The notes under the pieces: model-generated | What the model was told of the DNA's origin: nothing | The model's input: only the letters and a program-made list of their open reading frames with translations | The model's database searches: none | Translations under genes and position numbers: made by a program | Source of the DNA: a virus | Virus record (IMG/VR): IMGVR_UViG_3300002514_000228 | Location: 1-25,141 of that record | DNA length: 25,141 nucleotides | Strand: one strand, 5' to 3' | Part shown: one piece after another, positions 1 to 7,779 of the stretch | Numbering within the stretch: the stretch's first letter is position 1 | Layout: every line of letters starts with the position of its first letter

Positions 1-41
1 ATAAACTTATTAGTAAACAATATGATGTATCAATAAAGTAG
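1..41 (+). CDS. 3' end of an upstream gene (partial)
   Basis: Reading from base 3, the frame gives a protein-like C-terminus (KLISKQYDVSIK) and stops at TAG 39-41, six bases before the next start codon. This tight spacing matches the rest of the window. A second open frame from base 1 (ends TAA 34-36, INLLVNNMMYQ) is also possible. Too little is visible to say anything about function. Confidence 0.4.
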   Translation, partial: KLISKQYDVSIK

Positions 42-47
42 GTAATA

Positions 48-767
48 ATGAAAATATTAATCCCAATGGCAGGCGAAGGTAGCCGTTTTACTAAAGAAGG
101 TTACACCTTTCCCAAGCCTTTAATTGACGTTGGTGGCAAACCAATGATCCAGACAGTTGTAGAAAATTTAGATTTTGATTGTGAGTATATTTTTCTGGTG
201 AGAAAAGAACATCTTGAAAAATATACCGGCCTACTACACACTTTAGGTCGTATCACGAATGATAGATTTCGACATGTCGTTGTCGACGGTTTAACAGAAG
301 GGGCAGCGTGTACTGCTCTTTTAGCAGAAAAATATATCAACAATGATGAAGACTTGCTTATAGCTAACTCAGATCAATTCATTCAGTATGAATCGGAAAA
401 TTTTAAAATTTTAAAAAATCTAACAGACGTTGATTCTGCTGTTTTTACGTTCAACGCGGTACATCCGAAATGGTCATTTGTAAAGACGAATTCTCGAGGT
501 TTTGTTACTCAAGTTGCCGAAAAGAAGCCAATATCCAACATCGCAACCTGTGGAATTTACTGGTATCGAAAAGGTTCAGATTTTGTTAAATATGCCAAGC
601 AGATGATTGAGAAAAACGTCCGCGTCAATAATGAATTTTATATAGCACCGGTCTTCAATGAACTAATCCAAGATGGAAAAACACTAATACCTTTTTATGT
701 ACACCAGATGTGGGGTATTGGAACGCCTGAAGACTTAAGATACTTTTTAGAGAACTATAAAAAATGA
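48..767 (+). CDS. Sugar/polyol-phosphate nucleotidyltransferase (NTP_transferase family)
   Basis: This 239-residue protein is predicted to activate a sugar-, polyol- or choline-phosphate with an NTP to give an NDP-linked donor. The N-terminus carries the family's nucleotide-binding signature (PMAGEGSRF, residues 6-14) followed by FPKPL (21-25). A likely metal-binding aspartate lies in ANSDQF (D109), and a late GTPEDL segment (225-230) is typical of the family. The length fits a single Rossmann-like catalytic domain without the C-terminal left-handed beta-helix of longer pyrophosphorylases. The start follows the upstream stop by six bases and has only a weak AGGT ribosome site. Its last four bases (ATGA) overlap the start of the next gene, which begins with a related domain, so the two probably act in one pathway. 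The substrate cannot be told from sequence; LicC-like choline-phosphate or hexose-1-phosphate transferases are the alternatives. Confidence 0.85.
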   Translation: MKILIPMAGEGSRFTKEGYTFPKPLIDVGGKPMIQTVVENLDFDCEYIFLVRKEHLEKYTGLLHTLGRITNDRFRHVVVDGLTEGAACTALLAEKYINNDEDLLIANSDQFIQYESENFKILKNLTDVDSAVFTFNAVHPKWSFVKTNSRGFVTQVAEKKPISNIATCGIYWYRKGSDFVKYAKQMIEKNVRVNNEFYIAPVFNELIQDGKTLIPFYVHQMWGIGTPEDLRYFLENYKK

Positions 768-2821
768 TAGAAAAACTTAACCTTGTCTTCCCAATGGCCG
801 GTGACGGCTCTCGTTTTGATTTCGACTTTAAACCTTTTAAGAAGCTAGGGGACCAGACATTTATTGAACATGCTGTGGAGCCCTTTTATAAATGGAAATA
901 CAACATAGATAAGGTGTATTTTATTTTTAGACAAGATCAGGAAGACACCTATCAAGTATCTGAATACCTCAAGTCAAATATCGCTTTTGACGAAGACCAA
1001 ATAATTCCTATTATCATACCGGAACGGACGAAGGGACCGCGAAACACCATTGAAGAGGCTCTAAAACAAGCCGATATTCCCAATGCCATCGTTTGTGATT
1101 GTGATCATAAAATTATGGTTGATAAGCTTTTCCGTAAAATAATTGACACTCGGTTTGTACAAACTGTTATTCCCGTTTGGAAAATAGATAAGTCTGAAAG
1201 CCATAACTGGTCCAAAGTGGTCGTTGATGGTTCAAAGATTGTCAATATTGTGGAGAAGGAAGACGTTGATTTTGATAAATTTGAAGTCTGGGGAATTTTA
1301 GGCTGTATCTACTTTGCTGATTTAAAGCTTTTTCAAAGGGAAGAATTGGGAGAATATGTCTCGGACGTCTCTCGGGAAGTGCTCTTTTCTGGAAGTGAGA
1401 TTACATTTACTGATGTTGCGGATGCCTATTTCTTTGGCGATCCTGAAATGCTTGACAAGTGTGTTAATAAGAGAAGAAATGAATGTTCTTTTTTCTTTGA
1501 TATTGATGGGGTATTGATAAGACACAGTGATCATTCCACAAACGATACCGAAACCAATTTAAGTCTTAAAGAAAATATAGAATTTCTCAGAAGTTTGAAA
1601 AACCAAAATCATAAAATTGTTATTACGACTGCGCGCAGCACCAAGTATCTTGCAGGATTAAAAAGACTTTTGGAAAAATTAGGTATTCGTTATGACCATA
1701 TTGTCACCGGTTTGGCTTCCGGCCCACGAATATTGATAAACGATAGAAAGCCATCCAAACCATTTACAAAACAAGCACATGCTTTTGAAAATTTTCGGAA
1801 TGAGCCATTAGAAATAAACGTGGGCAGCATTCTTGATAAAAACAAAGAAACTGTCCTTGAAGACATCAGCGCTAATTCTGGCGCCAATACTTATATTATA
1901 CAAAAAGATGACTCAAAAGTTGTACGGAAAATAGTGAACAAAAACATTGTAGACCATGAAAAACACGTCGATGTTTTGAAACGTCAGTATAGGGATCTTG
2001 AAAGGTTTAATCACTTCAGCCCCGCTTCTTGTCCCAAGACTTTAGGCCTGACCGAAAACAATATTGAATGTTATTACGATATGGAGTTTTTAAAAGATTA
2101 CTACAAACTGGACGGGTACAGCAGGAAGGTGCAAACAAAATTACTCAAAAGAGTGATGCAAAATTTAAAGGAAAATGTATATTGCTATAATAAACAGTTC
2201 GACACTTTGCAGGGCAAAACATTCTTTCAAAATTTTATCAATGAAAAGATAATTACCAAACTTAATAGATTCTCTTCGGAAAATCCAGAAATGAAAAAAC
2301 TTATTGATTCCGACAATCTACAGATAAATGGTTGGAATTTTAAAAATCTCAAGGAGTTGTTTAATAAACAAGACCTTTCGAGATTCGCGCCGAAAATGAT
2401 TTCTCCGGTCCATGGAGATCTTACTTTAGAAAACATTCTTTATAATATTGTTAGAGATGATTATAAGCTTATCGATATGGACGGCGCCAAGCTGATGGAC
2501 ACTCATATGTTGGATTTGGGAAAGCTATCACAATCTATTTTGTCGCGATATCACGAATGGAACAAAGCTGATATTGAAATCGGCATCGATGGAAACAATT
2601 TCACCTGCGATCCCCAGTGGTTTGAACCTAAAGACGCCGATGTACGTATGCTGAAAGATGTTTTGCCATATCCTGAAGATACTATCGCAAAATGTATTTT
2701 TTATATGGCCACTTATTTTGTACGCTTCACACCATTTAGATTAAAAAAAGGTGTAAACCATGGTATATTTGCTTTGATAATGTCTATAGTTTGGCTAAAC
2801 AAACTTAATACCTGGAGATAA
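764..2821 (+). CDS. Three-domain fusion: nucleotidyltransferase, HAD phosphatase, APH/choline-kinase-like kinase
   Basis: Three enzymatic modules are visible in 685 residues. Residues 1-240 repeat the nucleotidyltransferase fold of the preceding gene (FPMAGDGSRF at 9-18, lysine-rich FKPFKKLGD at 22-30, acidic CDCD at 111-114). Residues 241-335 are a HAD-like phosphatase: motif I FFFDIDGVL (243-251, D246 and D248), motif II VITTAR (286-291) and the late acidic motif ILINDRKP (323-330, D327). Residues 370-685 are an aminoglycoside-phosphotransferase/choline-kinase-like domain with the catalytic loop VHGDLTLEN (549-557) and the metal-binding IDMDG (570-574). Combining activation, dephosphorylation and phosphorylation in one chain suggests successive steps on one small metabolite. 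The start overlaps the previous stop (ATGA). A GGAG ribosome site for the next gene lies inside its 3' end. The domain calls are firm, but the substrate and the reaction order are unknown. Confidence 0.85.
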   Translation: MIEKLNLVFPMAGDGSRFDFDFKPFKKLGDQTFIEHAVEPFYKWKYNIDKVYFIFRQDQEDTYQVSEYLKSNIAFDEDQIIPIIIPERTKGPRNTIEEALKQADIPNAIVCDCDHKIMVDKLFRKIIDTRFVQTVIPVWKIDKSESHNWSKVVVDGSKIVNIVEKEDVDFDKFEVWGILGCIYFADLKLFQREELGEYVSDVSREVLFSGSEITFTDVADAYFFGDPEMLDKCVNKRRNECSFFFDIDGVLIRHSDHSTNDTETNLSLKENIEFLRSLKNQNHKIVITTARSTKYLAGLKRLLEKLGIRYDHIVTGLASGPRILINDRKPSKPFTKQAHAFENFRNEPLEINVGSILDKNKETVLEDISANSGANTYIIQKDDSKVVRKIVNKNIVDHEKHVDVLKRQYRDLERFNHFSPASCPKTLGLTENNIECYYDMEFLKDYYKLDGYSRKVQTKLLKRVMQNLKENVYCYNKQFDTLQGKTFFQNFINEKIITKLNRFSSENPEMKKLIDSDNLQINGWNFKNLKELFNKQDLSRFAPKMISPVHGDLTLENILYNIVRDDYKLIDMDGAKLMDTHMLDLGKLSQSILSRYHEWNKADIEIGIDGNNFTCDPQWFEPKDADVRMLKDVLPYPEDTIAKCIFYMATYFVRFTPFRLKKGVNHGIFALIMSIVWLNKLNTWR

Positions 2822-2824
2822 AGA

Positions 2825-3532
2825 ATGTCTAATTTTAATATTGATATATACTATGACGGTAGTGACAACATCGAGCAATATTTAGATTGTGTCGATGGAG
2901 TTACCACAAACATTGGTTTTCTTAAGAAATCAAAGATTGTAGACTACAACAAATTCATTCGTGAAACATTAGCGCTTAATAAAGATAAAAAGCCCATTTC
3001 TTTTCAAGTGTTTGGAGCCTCTAAAACGGCTTGTCGAAAGCAAGCCGAAAAGATTAACTTCATCGCAGATGAGTGTGGCTCACCAGTATTCACTAAAATA
3101 CCTATTGTAAGCCCATCAGGAGAGAATTTCACACCTCTAATCCATCAGTTGGTTTTCACCAATCAGTTTAGCATTAATACAACTTGTATATATACAAAAG
3201 ATCAAATAGACGAATTAGCGTTCTTAAGTCAAGCCAAAAGTCCGACAATTGTATCCATTTTTTGTGGCCGCATTGGAGACACAGGTCACAATCCGTTGGA
3301 TATTGTCGACTATGCGGTTTCAAGATTTAGAGACAATGACAACGTAAAAATTCTATGGGCTGGTTGTCAACGGGTTTATGATGTCCAAGTAGCCGAAAAG
3401 TCCGGTTGCGATATTATAACAGTTCCGGAAGGAGTGCTTAAAAAGATGGATCGCTTGGGGACTTCCTTACACGATTTTTCGGTAAAAACATCGTATGACT
3501 TTCATATGGATGGACAAGGTTTAGAGCTTTAA
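2825..3532 (+). CDS. Transaldolase (TalC/fructose-6-phosphate aldolase type)
   Basis: This 235-residue single-domain TIM barrel resembles the small TalC/FSA transaldolases, which move a three-carbon dihydroxyacetone unit between sugar phosphates through a lysine Schiff base. Visible signatures are an N-terminal strand aspartate (YYDGSD, D11), DGVTTN (24-29), the presumed Schiff-base lysine in FTKIPIV (K91), CGRIGDTG (147-154, with R149) and the late CQRVYDVQVAEKSGCDIITV strand-helix-strand (181-200). The usual GR-[IL]-D-D motif reads GRIGD here, an unusual change near the active site. Phage transaldolases are known from cyanophages, where they are linked to pentose-phosphate metabolism. Here the gene sits between sugar-activation and carbamoyl-transfer genes, so a role in making an unusual sugar is at least as likely. 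It starts three bases after the previous stop behind a GGAG site. Confidence 0.85.
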   Translation: MSNFNIDIYYDGSDNIEQYLDCVDGVTTNIGFLKKSKIVDYNKFIRETLALNKDKKPISFQVFGASKTACRKQAEKINFIADECGSPVFTKIPIVSPSGENFTPLIHQLVFTNQFSINTTCIYTKDQIDELAFLSQAKSPTIVSIFCGRIGDTGHNPLDIVDYAVSRFRDNDNVKILWAGCQRVYDVQVAEKSGCDIITVPEGVLKKMDRLGTSLHDFSVKTSYDFHMDGQGLEL

Positions 3533-3542
3533 GGAGAAAGAG

Positions 3543-5135
3543 ATGAAAGTAGCGGGTTTCAATTCTGGTCATGATTGCGCATATGCTGTTTTAGACAATG
3601 GTATTCCCATTATACACGCAGAGTTAGAAAGATACATTAGAATTAAAGAGCCGCCGGGAGATTCAATACAATTTTTATTTGATACATATCCCGAGGCTGA
3701 AGAAATAGTGCATTTTGCACATTGGTCCGAAACAAATCCAAATTGGGCTATTCGCAATAAGTATCCAGAATCATTTAAAAAAGCTCTCCAAACAACTAGC
3801 AAAAATGGTGGCTCCTTTTACGAACCGGGCCATCACTTATGCCACGCTGCTAATGCTTTATTTTCTAGCAATTACAAGGATGCACTCGTAATTACAATTG
3901 ATGGCGGAGGCAGAGATATAATAGACGACCAGTCATTAATTGGTACATTTACGGCGTGGAAAGGCGATGATCTAGATTTTGAATTGTTGGCCTATTTGCA
4001 AGAGCACGAAATTAATATTGGTACAATGTGGAGTCAATGCACTTCCCAAATCTTCGGCCTTTCCAGCGGATATCCAAAAGGGAACCAGTGCGGCAGCGTA
4101 ATGGCCATGGCCTGTATGGGAGATGCATCAAAATATTACGATGAGTTTTATAACCATCGTTTTAAACACCCAAGTATGCGCCCTTTTAATTTTGGAAAGT
4201 TCAAAGAAATCGCAGAAGCATCTGAACAAGGCGCTTTTGACGTCGCCGCAGCATTACAAAGAGCCACCGAAACAGTCGTCAAAGAAATTCTAGATCCACT
4301 TGTAGAAAACTCAGACTCAGATAATATTTGTCTTTCTGGTGGCGTAGTGTTGAATTCAGTTATGACTGGAAAACTGGCTAAAGATTGGTATCCAGATAAA
4401 AACATCTATGTTTGTCCGGTTCCTTATGACGCGGGACTTGCAATCGGCGCCGCTCAATACGTTTGGCATACTATGTTGCGAAACGAAAGAATCCAGTGGG
4501 AAGACAACTGCACACCTTATCTTGGCGTGACACACTCTGAAGAGTCGATAGTTGCAACTTTAAATAGCAGAACAGCGGACGTATTTTGGCATAGAGCAGA
4601 TGTGGATGCGATAGTGGATAAACTAGATCAAGGCTTTATTGTATCGGTTTTCAGCCAAGGATCAGAATCTGGGCGCAGGGCGTTGGGTAATAGAAGCATT
4701 TTAGCTGATCCAAGAAACCCGGATATGAAAGACATCATTAATGAAAAAGTAAAACATCGCCAATGGTATCGCCCCTTCGCCCCCTCCATTATTAGAGAGG
4801 AGGTCAAAAACTGGTTTACAACCGATCAATCGAGTCCCTATATGTCTTTCGTACTTGATTTCACTGAAGAAGCAGCGGAAAAGGTACCAGCAGTCGCACA
4901 CTTTGATAATTCAGCAAGATTGCAAACTGTAACTGAAAAAGATAACGCTTGGTACTACAATTTTCTTAAGAAATGGCAGGAGAAGTCAGGTGTTCCCATT
5001 ATTCTCAACACCAGCTTTAATGATAGAGAGCCAATTGTAGAAAATCCAGATCACGCCGTAAATTGTTTTCTTAAGACGGATATTGATTTTTTGTTTTTCT
5101 GTGATTACAACATTTTGGTGAAGAAAAACAAATGA
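3543..5135 (+). CDS. O-carbamoyltransferase (NodU/CmcH/TobZ family)
   Basis: The 530-residue protein has the two-domain layout of carbamoyltransferases that use carbamoyl phosphate and ATP to carbamoylate a hydroxyl, commonly on a sugar. The N-terminal Kae1-like domain opens with GFNSGHDCA (5-13) and has the metal-binding HHLCHAAN (97-104), TIDGGGRD (118-125) and LSGGVVLNS. The C-terminal YrdC-like domain carries SGRRALGNRSILADPR (about 375-390) and RPFAPSI (about 410), both characteristic of the family, and NTSFNDREP near the end. Length is slightly short of the usual 550-600 residues but no key motif is missing. A strong AGGAG site directly after the previous stop supports this start. The stop overlaps the methyltransferase start (ATGA). 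The acceptor is unknown. Some phage members of this family modify hydroxymethyl groups on DNA bases, but the sugar-gene neighbours favour a glycan. Confidence 0.93.
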   Translation: MKVAGFNSGHDCAYAVLDNGIPIIHAELERYIRIKEPPGDSIQFLFDTYPEAEEIVHFAHWSETNPNWAIRNKYPESFKKALQTTSKNGGSFYEPGHHLCHAANALFSSNYKDALVITIDGGGRDIIDDQSLIGTFTAWKGDDLDFELLAYLQEHEINIGTMWSQCTSQIFGLSSGYPKGNQCGSVMAMACMGDASKYYDEFYNHRFKHPSMRPFNFGKFKEIAEASEQGAFDVAAALQRATETVVKEILDPLVENSDSDNICLSGGVVLNSVMTGKLAKDWYPDKNIYVCPVPYDAGLAIGAAQYVWHTMLRNERIQWEDNCTPYLGVTHSEESIVATLNSRTADVFWHRADVDAIVDKLDQGFIVSVFSQGSESGRRALGNRSILADPRNPDMKDIINEKVKHRQWYRPFAPSIIREEVKNWFTTDQSSPYMSFVLDFTEEAAEKVPAVAHFDNSARLQTVTEKDNAWYYNFLKKWQEKSGVPIILNTSFNDREPIVENPDHAVNCFLKTDIDFLFFCDYNILVKKNK

Positions 5136-5902
5136 AGCTTAAGGACAATAATGACCCCAAAAAGAATCCCAATATAAACTGGGCTCCCCTTTTGACGACA
5201 TGGATTGATTTTTGCAATTATAAAACAATTGTGGAAATAGGAGTCCAACAGGGCGAAACAACAGAAGAGTTTTGTAAAATTGCTCAGAAAATAGGTGGAA
5301 AGGTTTTTGGTTACGATTTTTTTGACAAGATCGGGGCTTATGGCACTGTCGACAGCAAAGTACCTCCGACGCCACCACTAGAAACAATTCGGGAGAAATT
5401 ATTTAATAAGGGGTATGACGACAACGTTTTAAAACTAACTAAAATTGATACTTCAACAGACGAATTTGTTACTGTATTAACACGCGATTTAAAAAAGTAC
5501 CGCAAACGCAGTATTGATTTCGCATTTATTGATGGCTGCCATTCTTACGAAGGTGTAAAGAATGATTTTTTAAAAGTATATCCACTTTTGTCCCCCGAAG
5601 GGACCATTGTTTTTCACGATACTTTTTCTCACGCCGGTCCAAGAAAGTTTGTTTTAGAGCTATATGAAGAAAATGATGGAACATACGACATAATTCATCT
5701 TCCATTTGGTGGAGGCCCAGGTACACAGCCATATGGACGCATAGGCATTGCAATATTAACTAAAAGGAGCTTTGCCTGGAGCGAAGGGGGAATACACAAC
5801 ACCGATCATGATAATCCGCCCCTTGACGAAGAAGAGATTTATAAAAACGAAAAAGAATGGTACGAGAGACAATTAGAAGCAGCACGAGATAGAAAAAAAT
5901 GA
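5132..5902 (+). CDS. SAM-dependent methyltransferase (Methyltransf_24-like)
   Basis: This 256-residue class I methyltransferase-like protein transfers a methyl group from S-adenosylmethionine. Motif I appears as VEIGVQQGETT (34-44), an acidic strand end as FGYDFF (59-64), and motif IV as DFAFIDGCHSYEGVKNDF (129-146). This is followed by GTIVFHDTFSHAGP (157-170), the His-Asp strand typical of Methyltransf_24 enzymes found in glycan and antibiotic loci. The C-terminal 30 residues are acidic and charged, with no recognised domain. It overlaps the carbamoyltransferase stop by four bases and the following glycosyltransferase-like gene by four, so translation is probably coupled. An O-methyl group added to the same sugar that is carbamoylated is the simplest reading. 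The exact acceptor cannot be inferred. Confidence 0.82.
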   Translation: MKLKDNNDPKKNPNINWAPLLTTWIDFCNYKTIVEIGVQQGETTEEFCKIAQKIGGKVFGYDFFDKIGAYGTVDSKVPPTPPLETIREKLFNKGYDDNVLKLTKIDTSTDEFVTVLTRDLKKYRKRSIDFAFIDGCHSYEGVKNDFLKVYPLLSPEGTIVFHDTFSHAGPRKFVLELYEENDGTYDIIHLPFGGGPGTQPYGRIGIAILTKRSFAWSEGGIHNTDHDNPPLDEEEIYKNEKEWYERQLEAARDRKK

Positions 5903-6705
5903 AATTAGCATTGTGTCTATTTGGATATCCAAAAGGCAGCTCTGTATATGCTGCTGATGGTTATCAAGAAAAATATAAGCATTTGTTTGAGCAAGTGATG
6001 GAATATAACCCGGACGTGTTCATTCATTGTTGGGATGAGGATTTGGAAGAAGAAACAGTAAATCTCTTTCAACCTAAAAAATATTTTTTTGAAAAACAAC
6101 TAGATTTTAAAGATGAAATTGCCAAATTGAATATGGAAAGGTTCGCAGGCGGTAGAGGTAACATATTCAAAACATTAAGCTTTTTCTACACCAGAAAGAA
6201 AAGTAACGACTTAAGACTCGAATACCAAAAGGAAAACAATATAGAATACGATTGTGTTGTAACCAGCCGTTTTGACGTTGGCTATCACAACCATGGCCGA
6301 AACAAAACCAGCTACATTGACTTTAACCCTAATTTAGATATGTCTGCAATTTATAGCGCATATTGGGATCAAATTAATGCTGGCTTGTCCGATCACTGGT
6401 TTTATAGCCAACCACCCAATATCGATGTTATATGCGGTATATACGACAAAACTATAGAGTATTTGCAAGAGAATAGTGAATATATGAATGAGATGATGAA
6501 TGGCTGCTTTGATACAAATATAAACGATTGGTTTTCAAACGAGTTCTTGAAAGAGAACGCAGAAAAAACTAATAATTTTCACAAATATGAAGAAAGCTAT
6601 TGTTTAAATAATCATTGTTTATATAAGTGGCATCTATATAAAAACAATCTTTGGCAAAAAGATAAATGCAAATTTTTAAATAAAGGGCTGTGGACTAATG
6701 CATAA
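5899..6705 (+). CDS. Glycosyltransferase-like protein of polysaccharide-locus type
   Basis: This 268-residue soluble protein has no signal peptide or membrane segment. It starts with a short hydrophobic strand (KLALCLFGYPKG, residues 2-13), then PDVFIHCWDED (38-48), a pattern frequent in uncharacterised putative glycosyltransferases of capsule and O-antigen loci. YDCVVTSRFDVGY (117-129) supplies a DxD-like acidic strand (RFD) of the kind used by GT-A enzymes for metal and nucleotide binding, and SDHWFYS follows downstream. It starts within the methyltransferase stop (ATGA) and its end overlaps the dehydrogenase start by eight bases. I place it as a transferase using the donor made by this cassette, based on pattern resemblance and context rather than a confident family match. 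The C-terminal 80 residues are rich in Asn, Tyr and Trp and are not recognised. Confidence 0.55.
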   Translation: MKLALCLFGYPKGSSVYAADGYQEKYKHLFEQVMEYNPDVFIHCWDEDLEEETVNLFQPKKYFFEKQLDFKDEIAKLNMERFAGGRGNIFKTLSFFYTRKKSNDLRLEYQKENNIEYDCVVTSRFDVGYHNHGRNKTSYIDFNPNLDMSAIYSAYWDQINAGLSDHWFYSQPPNIDVICGIYDKTIEYLQENSEYMNEMMNGCFDTNINDWFSNEFLKENAEKTNNFHKYEESYCLNNHCLYKWHLYKNNLWQKDKCKFLNKGLWTNA

Positions 6706-7546
6706 AGTGGGTATTATTGGTAATGGTTTCGTAGGGTCTGCAATTGCAAATGGTTTTGCATTGCATGCTGACGTAAAAGTGTATGATGCTAACCCAAAAA
6801 GAACGATTAACACTTTAGAAGAAGTACTAGATTGTGAATTTGTGTTTGTGGCGGTGCCCACACCGATGGATATGAGAAATAGTAATCACATTGATATATC
6901 GATAGTTCACAATGTATTTGAAGAAGTCTCGAAAAAGAACAAAAGAGACAATATTTTTATTTTGAAATCCACGGTAATTCCAGGCACCACCGAAAGTTTA
7001 CAACGAGAATACCCCAGCCTGAACATTATTTTCAATCCAGAGTTTTTGACCGAAAGAACAGCTTATTTGGATTTTATTAATGCCTCTCGAATTGTCATCG
7101 GGGGTTCAAACGATCACTGTCGGAGAGTAAAAGAGCTTTATAGAAATCGATTTCAGCATACTAAAATTATTTGTACCGATACTAAATCAGCAGAATTTGT
7201 GAAATATATGTGCAATTGTTTTTTTGCAACTAAGATTTCATATATGAATGAAATGAAGGTAGCATCCGACAAGCTCAATTTAGAGTGGGACAAAATAATG
7301 GAAGCATTTTTATCAGATGGTAGAATTGGAAATTCCCACACAGACGTTCCCGGTCATGATGGCCAGCTTGGCTTTGGAGGTAAATGCTTTCCAAAAGATA
7401 TTAATGCGTTTATTAATTTCTATAAAGACATAAATATATACCCCACGATGCTTTATGGAGCATGGGATAGAAATAAAGAAGTAAGAAAAAAACGCGACTG
7501 GGAACAAATCGAAGGCGCGACAACTAAAAAGGAGAAAGTAAAATGA
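6698..7546 (+). CDS. UDP-glucose/GDP-mannose dehydrogenase family protein, short form
   Basis: The family oxidises the C6 hydroxyl of an NDP-sugar to a uronic acid with two NAD+ molecules. The N-terminal Rossmann domain shows GIIGNGFVGSA (5-15), VAVPTP (51-56) and KSTVIPGTT (90-98). The middle contains FNPEFLTE (112-119), EFVKYMCNCFFATKISYMNE (166-185) and the catalytic-cysteine segment GFGGKCFPKD (225-234, C230), so the catalytic residues look intact. At 282 residues it is much shorter than the usual 390-450: the chain ends after the central helical domain, and the C-terminal NDP-sugar-binding Rossmann domain is absent. The next reading frame is unrelated, so this is not a simple split. Either the enzyme works on a different or protein-bound substrate, or it needs a partner. 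It overlaps the preceding gene by eight bases. Confidence 0.85.
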   Translation: MHKVGIIGNGFVGSAIANGFALHADVKVYDANPKRTINTLEEVLDCEFVFVAVPTPMDMRNSNHIDISIVHNVFEEVSKKNKRDNIFILKSTVIPGTTESLQREYPSLNIIFNPEFLTERTAYLDFINASRIVIGGSNDHCRRVKELYRNRFQHTKIICTDTKSAEFVKYMCNCFFATKISYMNEMKVASDKLNLEWDKIMEAFLSDGRIGNSHTDVPGHDGQLGFGGKCFPKDINAFINFYKDINIYPTMLYGAWDRNKEVRKKRDWEQIEGATTKKEKVK

Positions 7547-7779
7547 CAAAAGCACCAGAATATAAATTTTCGAAACAAGCTCTAGGGGCCGTTATGATGG
7601 CTTTGCAACAGTCGTTGCTCGAGCAAAGCGACATTGTACCTGTTTTTGAGAACTTCCGTTTGAAAAATTCAACAGAAGGGTTGGTTGTATTAAATCCACC
7701 ACTTGTTAAATTTAATGCAGAAACCGTAGAACAGTTTCAAGTAGATGATGAAGATGTTGATGCTTCGGCGGCAGATTAA
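7543..7779 (+). CDS. Small acidic phage protein of unknown function
   Basis: I do not recognise this 78-residue protein. It has a helical N-terminal half rich in Gln/Leu (residues 10-28), a hydrophobic middle with NPPLVKF, and a strongly acidic tail (DDEDVDASAAD). There is no membrane segment or cysteine. The start is well supported: a GGAGAAAG ribosome site lies nine bases upstream, and the ATG overlaps the dehydrogenase stop. The stop overlaps the next start by one base. It marks the step from the glycan cassette to small phage genes. Confidence 0.75.
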   Translation: MTKAPEYKFSKQALGAVMMALQQSLLEQSDIVPVFENFRLKNSTEGLVVLNPPLVKFNAETVEQFQVDDEDVDASAAD

